Of a DNA stretch of 64,000 nucleotides, positions 26,101-41,100 are shown one piece after another (positions within the stretch are counted from its first letter, which is position 1; each line of letters begins with the position of its first letter). Made by a program: the position numbers and the translations under genes. Origin of the DNA: Cheilinus undulatus (taxonomy: Eukaryota; Chordata; Actinopteri; Labriformes; Labridae); contig NC_054884.1 in NCBI RefSeq assembly GCF_018320785.1, forward strand, positions 16,803,667-16,867,666, in the 5' to 3' direction. A model generated the notes under the pieces. That model saw only the letters and a list, made by a program, of their open reading frames with translations, did no database searches and was not told the DNA's origin.

Positions 26101-29100
26101 ATATTCCAGAGGAGGTTGTGAAGGAGACTTCAGAGTACAAGTGTCTGCAGTCCCAGTTCTCCCTATTGTACAACGAGTCACTGGGGGTTAAAACTCAGCT
26201 GGATGAGGCACGAGCCCTCCTCTTGACTGCAAAGAATGCCCACTTGCGACAGATTGAGCATATGGAGGTAAACTCATGAATTGAAGTGTAATCTAATTTT
26301 TAAGAAAGGATTTACTTATCATAAAATGATCAATCCTGTTGTTTCTCTTCACATTTTCTTGAATGTAGCTCAGTGGTACCTTTATTGTTGTCATAGGAAT
26401 GTTGACCTAAACATGTATGCTATTACCAGTGCTTGATGATACACAGGTATTCAGTATGTCATGTCTTGTACTGTTTAGAGTGACGAGCTGTCACTTCAGA
26501 AGAAGCTGCGAACTGAGGTCATCCAGCTGGAGGACACACTTGCCCAGGTGCGCAAAGAGTACGAGATGCTCCGCATTGAGTTTGAGCAGAACTTGGCAGC
26601 TAATGAACAAGCAGGTAAGCTTTAAACTAACCACATGCATCAACGTGCCACAGGCAAAAACATGTAATAGTCTGATGCCTGAATATACAGATGAGGACAA
26701 AATTATTAGCCCCCTATGAAAATGTCATTTCTTTAAAAGTTTTATCTTCAAGGAATTTTTAACACAGCTTTTCCCAACTGCCTAGTTTTATGAACTGAAG
26801 ACCAAGGTCCATGCCAGGAGACCATCAAATCTGGAGGAGCTTGAGAAATTGGCCAAAGAAGAATGGGCATTAGGAGACGTGTCTGAGTCTGTTTTAAAAC
26901 TACAACAGATGACTGCAGGCTGTTATCCAGCAAAAAGGGAACACAACTGACTATTAATGCGGGGGGGGTAATAATTTAGAGTGAAAAAAAACCTAGGATG
27001 TTTGGGAGAGCTGTGTTAAATGAATCATTAGAAAGCACTTAGCAATACTTCAAAAATGTTATTTTCATAGGGGGGCCTTTAAATCCGTTCTCGTCTATAT
27101 GCTGGATTTTCAGATCTAAAGTGTAAATGGACTTCAGATTGCATTGCACTTTTCTTTTCTTCTGACTACTTAAGCCGGGTATACACTGTGCAATTTCAAG
27201 CCAACCTTACAACAGTCATGGCAGAATGTCATCTCGTACCATGCAGCTGAATCGTTTGATGCATGACCATCGCGCATGAGTTGTGTGCTCACACTGTACG
27301 ATCTGACGGTCGTGCACGACCTGAGTTCTCACACTGTGCAACTGGAGTCGGGATGGACTGCAACAGAAACCAGCGGAGTTTCCTTTTTAAAAGTCTCAGG
27401 GTCTGAGGGTGAAGTGTTTCCAGTCATATTCTCTCTCTCTCTCTCCCCCTCTATCTCTCCCACTATCTCTCTCTGTCTCACACACACAAACAGCATCATC
27501 TCTGTGTCAGCTGCAGGTCTGCGGGTAGGAATATTTCCTGCTCGTTTATTTCCTTTATCGTAGCAGGCGTGCATCAGAAAGTGATTCCAGACGTTGTCAA
27601 GGTAATTTAGGACGTTGTCTGACAGTTTACAAAGGAAAACAATCCCCCAAAGTTGTTTATTCTGTTCGCATTTCTGCTCTCACTGTGAAGTGTCTGGAAT
27701 TGTACAACCAAAATACCAAACATGCCAGAAATCCTTCCGACCAGTCAGGAGCAGGTCGTGGGGTCATAGTCGGGCTGTGGTCGGCCGTCGTACCCCCCTG
27801 TACACAGCACGACAAATGATGCCTGATCCAACTGAAAGTCGGCCTGACTTCAGTGTGTGTTGTGCGACTCTAAATTTGTGACTGAATCACAGGAAAATCA
27901 CACAGTGTACACTCGCCTTTAGAGAACTTTAAGTGCAGGCCACACTTACCTAGTCACACACTGCTGGCAGATGATGCTATCTAAGGTATCCATCAGTCTT
28001 AACTAATCCCATACACATTCACATACCACTGACACAGCAGTGAGAGTAATTTGGGATTCAGTGTCTTTACCAAGGACACTTAAACATATGGAGATCAAAC
28101 CCCCAAGGTTCAAGTTGAGGATTGATCTAGCTGTAGCTATATTAAGCTAAACATTATAAAGTAAGATAAGGTTTTAAAATCTGTGAGCATTACTGTTGTA
28201 TCGTGGGAACAATTTATGGTAAACCGTTGGTTCTTTGATGTCATTATTACACATCTGCTGTAGAGCTCATCATTTACAGCACCAGATAACATTCAATGAC
28301 TCAGAACAAAAACCCACATTGATTGTGATTTGTGTTGATTTGGGTTTCATGCTTTTCTCTGCTCTCTCAGGACCAATCAACAGAGAGATGCGACACTTGA
28401 TTAGCAGCCTGCAGAACCACAACCTACAGCTGAAAGGAGATGTGCAGCGTTACAAGAGGAAGTTGAGGGAAACCCAGATGGAGATAAATAAGGTAGATGA
28501 CGTGCTTTATGGAGAAAACGTTGCTCCATTTCCTGTAACATGTCACTTTATTTATCTGTAAAACATAAAAGTTCAGAAGAGTCCTCTTTGTTTATCAACA
28601 GTTACGCTGTCAGAGTGGTGACACAGGGGTTCTCATATTGGAGGAAACAACGAGTGACAGCATGGACGTGAAAAAAGAAGAGGATGAAGACCAGGAGGAG
28701 GAGGAGGAGAGGAGAAAGGAACTGGAGAGGCAGCGAGCCCGGGAGAGAGAGCGGGAGAGGGAGGCTGAGCGAGAACGAGAGCGGGAGCGAGAGAGAGAGC
28801 GGCAACGCAGTGATGAAATGAAGAGGAAGGACTCTGACACACTGAAGATGCTCAGAGTAGAACTAAAGTAATGGCCTCTTTTAAAGCCCTCTATCCTTTA
28901 TAAATTCACAGTGACCAGTTTCACGCATGTGCTTACAAATTTATCCTCATATGAATTAATTAATTCAAAAGTTGAAGGCAAAAATCTGTGGCTACATGTA
29001 GCAGATGTAGATCACAAACTGCACACAGAAGCCAAAATTCAAACTCTTGACCCAAGTGCTCTAATTCTTTCCTCTCACTTACATGCACTGAAATGATTTG

Positions 29101-32100
29101 TAATTTTAATGCAATCATTGTGTCATTTAACTCTTAGGAAAGCCCAGGAGTCCCAGAAAGAGATGAAGCTCTTATTGGACATGTACAAGTCAGCTCCAAA
29201 AGAACAGCGGGACAAAGTGCAGCTCATGGCAGCTGAACGCAAATCTAAAGCTGAGGTTTGTCTTTGCATGTTTTACAGAACCTTTTTCCTTATCCACTAA
29301 TAAGACATGAAATTTTGAAACAGACATGCATACAGGGAGATAAAAACAGTGCTGCATCTCCAAATATCCAGGTGGATGAGTTAAGGATGCGAGTGCGAGA
29401 GCTGGAGGAGAGAGAGAGGAAGGAGAGCAAGAAGCTTGCTGATGAAGATGCTCTGAGGAAGATCCGAGTGGCGGAGGAGACAATTGAGCATCTGCAGAAG
29501 AAACTCGCTGCTACTAAGCAGGTATCTGTCTGTTTACTCATTTCACACATTAAGCCCAAATCAGACCAAAGATTTTTGATGCAATGAGTCCATTTTAGAA
29601 CGTCCCTAGCTACAGTTGCAACTGTCTGGACTGAGCCATTGCAGCTGAAATCAGGTCATCTGATGGTATCACCTGCCATTCAGTTCAACAGCTGGTTTTA
29701 GATGTTGCAAGCAGATAAATCGTAAATCTTGGAAATCTTGTTATGAAAGGCTGTAAGTACCAAGATATATTTGTTCAAAATATAATACTTTGTAGATAAA
29801 ATCATGCTGTAAATTTGGAAATGATTACAATTTTCTTCTAACTTTTTACACAGAAATTTCTCCCTGGTAAACACTCTTGTCCCCTCCATCAGTTTAAAGC
29901 ATAACAGGATGTGCAACACTATACTTGTCAATACATGAGAAGTTTAAGGCCACAGAAGCTAAATTTATCCATGGAAAAAAATATTATTCACAGCACATAT
30001 TGTGGTTTTAAAAAAACTGAGCTAGCAAAGCATTTTGTTATGCTTATATGTGCTGTTAAATTGAGCTCCCAGAATTCAATAGTGGTGACAAATGTTGAAT
30101 GGTGAGGAATCACCCTTGTGCACCCTCTTACAGCTTAATTTTCAACATTATTATGACAAAAACACGGTTATAACAGTAAATGTTAATACTGTCCTTGTAG
30201 AGACAGATTTGTTGCACAAACTTAAGAGATAAATCACTTTAAACTGAGTGACTGTGATGGTTGTTGCTTTTGAAATGATGCATTGTCTGCAGCGGTGGGA
30301 ATTCACAGGCTATCAGAATTTTGCAGAGCGGCCCAAGTCATTGCAAGCTTCAACTAGATGTGTTGCAAATCTTCGTTCTGAGCTGGTATTATGGAGCATG
30401 TAAGCGCATGTAAGACACTCATGCAAAAGGCAAACTACTTCCTGCTTTTTGCCTGACTTTTAGGGATGCCCTGAAATGAAAATTCTTGGCCGAAACCGAA
30501 AATGAGGAAACCAAGGCCGAAAACCGAAACACCGAAAGAAATTATTATGCCAATTATTAATACCATTGCACTTATGGCTATGACTGTGTACTAACCTCAC
30601 TAAAATCAATTGCAATTGCAAAAATTAATATCAATGCTTCAAAGAATAAATCAATTACAAAATTATGTAAATATTTATTAAGCACTTCATTCCAACAATA
30701 CACAATATAAAATAAAATAAAATACAAAATAGAATGTTTAACTTGACCGCAATCATATATACATTAAATCAGTGGTTCTCAACTTTTTTTCAGTCATGTA
30801 CCCCCTGTGAAGTATTTTTTCAGCCAAGTACCCCCTAAACAGCACAAAGCTTTTTGGCCAAAAAGAACGATATTAAAGAGAGCTGTGACAGCCGTCTGAT
30901 TTATCAAACTTTGTAACTGATAAACACTTTCAAATGACAAATATTAGATTTTTTTTCACACATTTTAAATATTAAAAATGCATGACTAAGGTCATGGCAC
31001 ATCTTCTCATCTCTAAATGTGGGAATTCAAATTAATGTAGCTATTGAAAACAGTGACTGGAAAGGCTTTAAACCCAGAAGTGTGCAAAACTCTGCTCGGC
31101 TGCAGTGGTCTCTCTGGAACAATTTGGAAATAAAAACATAAGAGTTAGAAAGAACGAAAAACCTGTAAATAATAAACAAGTTATAAAAAAGACTTCTCTC
31201 TTCTCAAACTGAAATCATGAACTTAGTTATAGATCAGCATTTCTTTACAAAAAATAAATCATAAACCTTTTTATGAATGGAGTGACTGTGAATACAGTGA
31301 TTGACAGGCATGTTCCAGTGTGGGTCAAAGCATCCTGCCATGGGGGAGACTCAGGGGGTTTTTAGGGTGATTAAATTTAAGAGCATTCAAAATATTAACT
31401 CCAGTTTATAAACTTAAGGTCCTTACACTCTATACGCAATTTTTTCATGCAAATTATTTACACAAAATATTTACATTTAGAACCTGTAGCGAGTCAAAGC
31501 AAGCTTCCACACCTGCAGCATCATGTCGCAGCGCGACTTTGCTGCGGATATTTAAGTAGCGCATTTGCGCTCATGTGGACATGTCGGGCTGCCTGTTGCC
31601 TGTCTCCCTCTCTACCAGGCTGAAAAAAAAGAGGCAAAAACACAAGCACTAATACAGACAAATATGAGGAGATATCAAACATCAGGTGGTGGTGGTGTTG
31701 GAGAGGAGGACGTTTTTGTCCCTCTGTCTGCCTTAAAAATCGGCACCACCACTATGTGTGCTCGTTGGAGCGAAACTCACACAGCTGGAGCTGTTTCTAA
31801 ACTAACGGGACGTTAGTGAAACATTTACCAACACAGTCTCCTCTGACCTCAGACATACGACTTATAAAAGCTCCGGATCAACCAGCTAAATGACTCCTCT
31901 GGACAGTCTTGAACACAAACAGGTGAGCCAGTCTGAGCGCTGTGGAGAGAGTTAACTCCTCTCACCGCGAGCCTCAGCTGTGCCATATTATAACTCTTAT
32001 TGATCATATTTGACATAGAATGAATGAAAAGTCAGTCCCTCCTCTTACAAACTTGGCTGACACAGTGAATGAAACCGTGAAACAAAACGGCACTGACGTC

Positions 32101-35100
32101 CTGGCTGTGCGTAAAAGTGCCGCGTTACGCACGGAGTGAAGGACAGAGAGGGACAAACCTCCTTTTATCTTCCGCTTCAAAAAATATCAGTGTTTATCAG
32201 AGGACAGAGAAACACACCGCAGACGTTCGCAGCACGAATGTGATTTTAGAATGTACGCAATATACTCGCAAAATGTGTCGCTCCTGACGTGTAAAGAAAG
32301 GCGCTATTTTTCTTAAATAGCCGGCATGTATTTTAAAATCTCGCGTACCCCCTGGAGTGCCTTCACGTATGCGTACCCCTATTTGAGAACCACTGATCCA
32401 AGCACGTGCTGGCCGCGGTTTTTGTTTGCGTCATCACAACGTCGTGTTTGAAGTTGTGTTTGAACAAAAAAAAAACAGATACCTCCATTTTGGGTAAATT
32501 TGACCTTATAAACTCACCAGGAGGCCACCATGTTATCTAGTGAGTTTTTTGTTCAATATACATATGAAAGATACAAATATCTGTCCTATTAGGTGAATTT
32601 ATCTGATCATGCCGGGTTCTTTTAAGAACAAGAGACTTAGAGAAATGCGACTTAAAGGTGTAGTGTGTAAAACTGGGAATATAAGCAACTCCTAACATTC
32701 AAATGCCAGATTGGGATGCTTGTTTCTGGTAGCAAGTTTTGCAACCTGAGGATTTTTTTTAAAGTGCAGAAGTGTTATTTGCTCCCTTCTATGGCATCAA
32801 GAAACATACACGCAAAAATCCCAAATGGTGGAATTCATGGAGGAAACCCTCATTATGTATAAACAAAAGGCTTATTCTGAGTTGATAGAATACAGTGTTT
32901 CCCCTACCTTTATATTGGGGGGGGGGCTCCCTCCCTTGAAGCTTCAGTAAATTTCATTTAATTGTATTTTTTACATTGCGCCAAATCACAACAGAAGGCA
33001 TTTAAGGATACCTTTTCTATAGAGCAGGTCTTTATAGGAACCCTGTCATTCATACATGCATACATAGAGGGAAAGAAAAGGAGAGAGAGAATGAATTGGG
33101 GATTATTTCAGTTTTCTGTCTAGTATGCAGACAGCATAAACAGGCAGTTGAGAGAGGAAACCAGACCTGGACATTTATAGACTTGTTATATTGACAGCTG
33201 TCATTAAAAGAAACACATGAACACCATTGGGTGTGTAATGAAATGATCAATCATCTTAGGTATGCTGATGATTTGGTCATTCTTTCTCCCAGCAGCACTA
33301 TGTTTCAGCAGCTATTAAATATTTGTTCTGAGTATGGGTTACAATTTGATTTTCAATATAAAGCCAAAGAGAGCACGGTTTTGATATGTAGAACTAAATA
33401 AGATTAGGATCTCAGCTTTCCTAATTTTTACCTGTCAGGGCAGGAGCTTACTGTCAGTAGCAGAACTAAATATTAGGGACATCTCATTACTGATGAAATA
33501 TGTGATGATGATGATTTGTATAGACAGTGCCATATGCTGTATCCTAAGGCCAATATTTTGGCAAGGAAGTTTTCTGTGTGTTCTGACAATGTCAAGATTA
33601 CTCTCTTTAGAGCTTATTGTACCCCTCTGTACACCACCCCCTTGTGGACTAGGTACAAAAAAATCAAGCCTACAAAAGCTTCATGTTTAGGGCCCTATGG
33701 TTTCCATGTTAACAGAATCACAGAATTGGCCAATAAAAACGAAATCGCAGAAATTGTGAAAATTGAATAAATTTGACTGAAATGCTGTGTTTTTTTAGAA
33801 AGAGGAATGTATATCTGGGGAATATGTTCCGGGGGGATCACTGAAGAGTGGCACAACTTGTGGTGGCACAACTTGTGCCTCACTTCACAAACACTCACCC
33901 TGCCCCCTCCTAAACAATACAAAGCATGTCAGAGCTGCTGAACAAAACACCGACACCCCTGAAGGCTTCAATCTCGAGTCGGACTTGAGATTTTACAGAG
34001 TCTCGTTGTCTAAATGATGTTACATTTGAGTATCAATTAGCTTAATACTTCCTCCCGTAGATACTGTAGTTCCTTTGGTTGCTTAATGAGCCAGTATGTG
34101 TCTGCATTAACGTAGCGGTCTACAGACAGAATGTTCATCCAAACATCCTCCGAGTTTTTTTTCAAAGGCTCTCCCCTTTCCCAAACACATATATGAGAGG
34201 TTTTCCAGATGGATGTGTTAAACAAATCCATCTGGTGTGTCAGGTTAACGGTAAATGCTACTGGGCTTAAAATTCCACCTGCATCTTTAAATATAATAAC
34301 CCTTATTTAGAAAAAAAATACAGATTTAATGCTTCGGGACAGCACCGCATATGAATATAAACAAGCCAAATATTGTAAGTTTGCAATGAGAATCACATTT
34401 GCCTTAGATAGTCACTCTTCTAATCTTAGAAAAGAAAAGAGGAATTGAAAACTAAAGCTGTGGCTCTGGTATTTAAATCAGATCAGCTGGAGCCTACATG
34501 AGTTTTTTAATTCATTGTTTTTATTTGTTTTCTCTGCAGTGTTATATAAAATCAAATCAAATGTTACACTACCTGAAAACAAGCAGCATGGCAGTATTAA
34601 TCTAACAATGAGACAAAAACACAGGTTTACCCAAACATTTGCACTACTGTTTCTTAGCTTAAACATCTGCTGTTCTCATTTTCACAACCTTTTTCATAGA
34701 AAAACTGTGCATGATCACTTTCTATTTTTGACACTTTCTATCTTTATTTGTCTTCATTTTTACACTGAAAGACTCTTCAGTTATGTATACAAACTCTCAC
34801 ATATTAGGTCATTGAGCTGAGTGGTGAATTCTCTGTTAAACTGTCATAGCTGTCACTGCAAACATGCCAGCAATTCAAAAATGCATTCATGCAAAAATTA
34901 TTAAAAAAAAAAAAAAACCTTTTGGGTATATTTTTGTGTCAGCCACCCCTGATAAATCCCAAATATGTAAAACATATGTCAGATCTGAGCTCACTCATGC
35001 GGCTTTGCTGTATCAGAAACACTGAAACGCTCATGTGATAAATTTCATTTGAAAGTCTGAAAACTGAGTAAACTGTCATAAGATGGAAATATAAAACCTT

Positions 35101-38100
35101 CTATTGCCAGGGGTCAAATGTTGGTTAAGTTGTGTTAAACTTGAGTTGTGTAGATAGTGGATACACCCATATTAGCTCATGTATTGCTGTCACACTAATA
35201 CTCATTCAGCTGTATATTTTAGTGATACATAATACGATGAATCCTATAAGCTTATCAGTTCATATGAATCATGTTATTTCTCCCGTATGGAGTAAAATAA
35301 GTCCTTCCTCTTCCACTTTGGTGTCCAGTGTGTCTCTGGACTTTGGTGCAAAGAAAATAATCACCCTGTTTACACCATGTTGGCATTAACATAAAGCCTG
35401 GGTGGCTCTATATATATGTTATCCCACTCCTGCTATTAAAACACATCACTGACTTCTTTAATTAGACCACCTTAGATCTGCCAGTCTCTTTGTCTCTCTG
35501 TGTCCCTAATTAGATTAAATACGGGAAATGACTCTGACATGTAAAAGTGTTATGACTGTGCTTAAAGAGGTTAAACTGCTGTTCTATTGAACTTTATGAG
35601 CATACAGCAGACAGATGTTGAGATCTGAAGCTCCTCATGCTTGGGAGATCTAGCAGAACTTCATTTAAAGAAGGCGAACGTGATCTAGACTCAAATACCG
35701 TCTACTTTTATTCCTCTTATCTTAAATGAAGTTTTAATTCTGCAAAGTAAACAGTTTTAGATTCAGGGGTGTAAAGTTTCTCTTTTTTGGCCCTTTGCTA
35801 CATCTAAAAATTTCTGACACTGTGGCAGATCATAGAACTATCCAATAAAGCTACTAGTGAGTTCATGTGACTTTTATTTACAGGCCCTGGTGAGCGTGTA
35901 ATTGGGCTGCTTGAAACAAAATTAAACAAATGCAGGACTGTGAAATTTATAGTTAAGTTTGCAGCCAAGGAAACACACAACATGTATTTTCGACTGTGAT
36001 TACATGCTTCGAGATTTATTATGCCAGCCCATATCTATAATTGAGTTTTATTATTGGGTAATGCTGTGGAAAAATAGTTTTGCCGTTTTCATGGTGTAAA
36101 ACAACGTATTTTTTGGGAATATTTTACCAGTTATTTTATGTTGAAAAAGAATTGGCTTATCACAGTACCAGAATTTAAACTGAATTATTATAGAAGTAAA
36201 AATCAAATGACATTGTTAACAGTGGGACCCCGGCAGCTATAATGGAAGTCCTAAGCACCAAAATTGGGTATTTTCTTGTTTTAATGACAAATGATTTCAA
36301 ACAGACTCCTGCACCCTTGCTAACCTGCACAAATACATAACGTTTCCTATGTATTTGTGCAATTTTAGAGAGTTTTGACTTTTCCAGTTGCTGCCTGTTT
36401 GTAATGGACAAATATTAATATTATGTCTTTACAAAATGCAGCAAGGAAAGTAGTATTTTGCAATGGCAACCTGATCACTACTGCTTGTTTTTAAAATAAA
36501 TAGTATCAAAATGAATGAGTCAAGGAGAGCTAATGCCAATTATTTCTCCTTGAATCCTTTGAAAAGAATTGAATTGTCTTGCATAGACAGGGTTCCTGCA
36601 GACCTTTGAAGTCTTAAACTGGACTTTTGAAATTGAAGGCTGTAAAAAAGTCTCTAAAAGTCTTATTTTCACAAGTGAGATGTTGTAGATTTTAAATGGC
36701 ACTTTGCTTAAGTTACGACTTTCTGGCCACCTTTATATGCTCTAAAACCCCCCCCCCCCCCCCCCCCGATTTTGACAGGTCCTCCCTTTTTAAAAAGTGT
36801 ACTTCTCCTTTTTAATGATGAAACTGTTAAGAATCATGGCAACACACTTGAAAATATGTTAAGATAAATATAACCATATGGTATATTGATAGAAAAGAGG
36901 CATAAATGTGCTGTAAATCATCAGATTTGATTGTTTTTGACCCAAAAATGTCCTCACCAAATACTATTTGACGTTTCAAAACAGTGTGTTAAATCAGAAA
37001 ATTCAGTCCTGGTGTGGTGTACCAAGAAATCTCACATGCCTTTCATTTTTGAGTGCTTGCTGTATAAAAAGGGGTATTTATTTTCCTCAGGTGAGGTCTG
37101 AAGAAGTCTTATCTGATTTTTAAAAGTGTTTAGGAACCCTGCTAGAGTTTTCACAATACCAGAATATAGAATATTGATATGATACTGGTTAAAATCAAAC
37201 AATCTCAATACCTGTTATTATTCCCAGACATCTTGAACAGCTGAATTTCATAGCATTTTTTTAAATTTGCACACGAGAAAAGTTCACTGAACAGTAAATA
37301 TACCAAAATGTAATGGAAGACAAAACAAATCAGATTTTCCTAAAAGATAATCTATAGAGCCTGCCAAACATCAAATATTTCCTCTGAATTATCATTAATA
37401 AACCAGAGGAAGTTTCTGCAGTGATTCTCCTCTCTTTAATTCCTATTTTTTTCATATTTGGTTCATTTTAAGGATGTCAGTGTTTTTGCAGGGCTGTGAG
37501 GCTATCAGTCCACAGGTCAAGATGTAAAGGTAAACTTTACAAGCATCAGGAGACATGAGGCAGTCTCCTCACTGCTCTCCATCTGTCTGTAACAGAAACT
37601 AACATAAGCACTTGTATCTTTAAAAGATGCTAGGGAGACTTAATTAGATTTATTTACTAACCAGTGAATAAAACAGTGTGTGGGAATAGAGGATGGAGTA
37701 GAGTGACAGGTGCACTGGGCAGGTAGAGGCTTGTCTTAAGCATCAGTCAAACAAAATCCTTAGTATCTTTCATGTCTGTGCAGAGGTTTTGGGGTGTTTC
37801 TAACTTCTTTAGAGTGTAACCACAGTGAAACAACCAGGAAATAACTTCTTTTCTCTCCTTATCACCGCTCTGTTTTAGCAACATCCATCCCTACTTGCCG
37901 TCTTTCTCTCCACTCACACCATCTTTGGGTTGAAGTACAAATGTGTATGTTTTTCCTTAGTACTAACAATCATAAATATAATAAATATCGTATCATTTAA
38001 AGCATGTGGTATTGACAAAGTAAAAACATTGGTAAATAAATTAGTATATTTGTAGTTTGTTGTTTAGAAAGAAGCAGGTGACTGCTGACTAGAAACTAAA

Positions 38101-41100
38101 CTTGCAGACTTCAAAGTGAATTTCACATCCCAAAAAACATTTTTTTTCTGGTTTCACAAACTGATAAAAAATGCTGCTGATGTTTTCCCCATCTGTTTTA
38201 GTCAGGACTCAAGACTTCATACATTCTGTCAAAAACTTTTCACTATATTTGATCCCTCACACCTGTCTCTTAAGGAGGAGGAAGCCCTGTTGAGTGAGAT
38301 GGACGTGACAGGCCAGGCCTTCGAAGACATGCAGGAGCAGAACAGCCGGCTGCTGCAGCAGCTACGCGAGAAGGACGATGCCAACTTCAAGCTGATGAGT
38401 GAGCGGATCAAATCAAACCAGATCTACAAGCTGCTGAAGGAGGAGAAGGAGGAGTTAGCGGACCAAGTTCTCACATTCAAAACACAGGTAATTTGTAATT
38501 TTTTCACAACCTTTAAAAACAGCACTGTGTTTCAGTATTAACTATTTCTTTTGCCTCTCTAGGTCGATGCTCAGCTGCTGGTGGTTCAGAAACTAGAGGA
38601 AAAAGAGGGCGTCCTTCAGAGCACACTCGCCGCTCTAGAAAAGGAACTGTCTGTTCGGACACAAGCGCTCGAACTGAACAAGAGAAAGGTGAGAACAGAA
38701 ATCCCATCAGTATTCTTGTTGGCATTTGCTCTTAACATTTCCTGATGATGGGATGATTTGATTGCTGCCAGATGTTCCTACATACTAAAACTGCGCGGTA
38801 TTAATGGAGGATCTTGATAATAGCATGTGTACACTTAATAGTCTGGGTGTGTTTTGCTGCTTGTAAAATGTTATTACATCCAACTTTTGTGGCTCTGCTT
38901 CCAGAAAACATTGCATTAACGAGGTATTATGTTAGCAAATTAAAGCCACAGTCTGCCCTGATTCTCTGACTTGTTTTGCAAGTGCTTAAGAAGCCTCTCC
39001 TGGGACATGCGGCTTGTAATTGCTTATGTTTTCCAAGTACCTGTTAGACAATTCAATTGTGCACTGAGGTAACAGTTTATGAGATTATCTTGTAGATTAC
39101 TAAATGTATTTTAAAATCCTTTCGTTTTGTTTTGTTTTTCTCCAGTAGGAACAAGCGTAAGATTACAATTAAAAGATAACTGAAAACACACAAAAGGGAC
39201 TTCTAACTCTAACTGAAAACAGAGATGGCCTGGAAGCAGTGAAGATGATCTGAAAACACACGATATCCTGTGGAAAATGATAGTCAGCATTGAAAAACAT
39301 ACAGAATCTGTAACAACTGAGATAAAAAAGTCACAGCAAAGGTGCTGCTATTTAGAGAAGTAGACAAAAGCATAGAGAACACACTCAGAGTGCCAAGTTT
39401 TGTTCAAGCTCACTGTACCACCAGCACACTGCAGCGCAGGAATGTCATCATTAGGTAATTTTCTTTTTTATTGAGTGTATCCGGTTCCTTTCCTCCTGCA
39501 GGCGGTGGAGGCCGCCCAGCTGGCAGAGGACCTGAAGGTGCAGCTGGAGCACACGCAGGCCAAGCTCAAGGAGATCCAGGTGTCTGTGGCCGAGAACCGC
39601 ACTGCCCGGGAGAGAGAGAGCAGCAACCTGAAACGAGCACAGGTATGTTAGGTTTCAGTTTTTTGCCCATCACTTCAAACCCACATGAATTACCCCTGTA
39701 CTTCAAATGCAAAAACCTACCATAGAATTCAGAAAGTCACATTTGTATGAAAGATGCAGTCTGTTTTGGTGGGCCGGTTGGAGGGAAAGAAGCCAAAACC
39801 TTCTTCATATGTGACAATTTCTAGTATTCAAGTATGGACACATTTTGTTACCCAGAGCCAAGCTGCCCTTCTCTGCTAGTCACTTTTCTGTCTTTAATTG
39901 AGGAGTCTTTACTCAGACCAGTTCTCCACAAGGTTCATTTTCTTGTAACAGTATATAACCAGATAACTTGCTGTTTCAGCTTGTATTTGTTTATGTTTCT
40001 GGCTGTGTGACAGGCATTCTTGTCAACATAATCACCAGTATGCGACATGTGTTACTGTGCAATACTACTACAGTATACACCAGAGCTCAGGCCTGATACA
40101 ACTACCTGATGTTTAGGATGTAAACTAAAAATATGGAGACACTTGAGGAGGTTACTATGATGCTAATTTTGAGGTCAGAACTGAAAAATAGAAGTGATTG
40201 CTGGTGGTCAGAACTACATGTCTGCACTTTGTTTCTGCAACTTTTCCTTTGTGCACAGTTGTAACCTTCCTGGTGTATCGGTGGTAACTAGTGACTTTTA
40301 ACTGACTGTGTTCATTGATATTTTTTGCCAAAAACTTACTCATCAGATATGCATTTATTTCAAAAATTAAAAGATAATAATAATACAAACAGTCACAAAT
40401 GCACTCAGCTGAAAGTCATCAGTTTACATGGTCACTGATTGAATTGCAAGATCAATCTTATTTCATTATTTTACAGGTATAAATCGGGAATGTCACGATT
40501 ACAGATTTTCTTGGTGCGATTATTGTCAGAGAAATAATTACGATTTTACAATTATCATGATTATTTTTGCATTCATTAATTTCACACTACCCTGAATAAG
40601 TAAAATCACATGAACACTCCTTATAGGTCTTGCAATTCAATTTATTTCCATCTTAGGGTGCTCTCATAACAAAATAATATATCAACAATGTAAAGTAACC
40701 AATAATTACCAGAAAAATGATAATAATCCCATTTGGATGGACCACTCAAGTGTTCTTAGCTGAGTAGTGTTTGAGTTAAAAGGCTATAATTCAGTCAGTC
40801 ACATCTATTTTATATCCCTCAAATATAAACACATTTTTCATATTCACAACTGTATTTATTAAAGTTTCTCGTCAAAAACTAAATTTTTCCATTTTTATGT
40901 GGCATTTGAACACATCATAACATATAGACTACAGTTGTCTATTTTACTGAGGTTACCTGAACGCATCATATTTTCCGTCTTCAGCTCGTAACGTTCGCTA
41001 ATTAACTTAAATTCTGACAATTCCACCGCAGATTTCTACACTGGATTAATATTGTTAACTAACAGGACTAGCTACAAGTTTTGGAGCATTTATCAGCATT

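Larger units (their letters stand above)
29522..38274. other. rnf40 intron 14, 8.75 kb, repeat-filled
   Basis: By far the longest intron of the gene; it separates the exon ending AATKQ from the one starting [10 protein letters not shown]. It holds nested hAT-like elements (30470-32470), a SINE/LINE composite (32935-33665), a dispersed repeat (34115-34250), a hAT-like MITE with a C20 tract (36588-37141) and repeat copy B (37142-37725). About 34.3-36.5 kb shows nothing I recognise. Confidence 0.8.

Noticed and set aside
28602-28842. Long minus-strand frames rich in Ser/Leu/Arg
   Set aside because: Antisense shadow of the Arg-Glu repeat in rnf40 exon 12.
31565-31816. 83-codon frame inside the hAT-Charlie-like element
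   Set aside because: No recognisable transposase or domestic-gene motif. Treated as chance in a GC-richer stretch.
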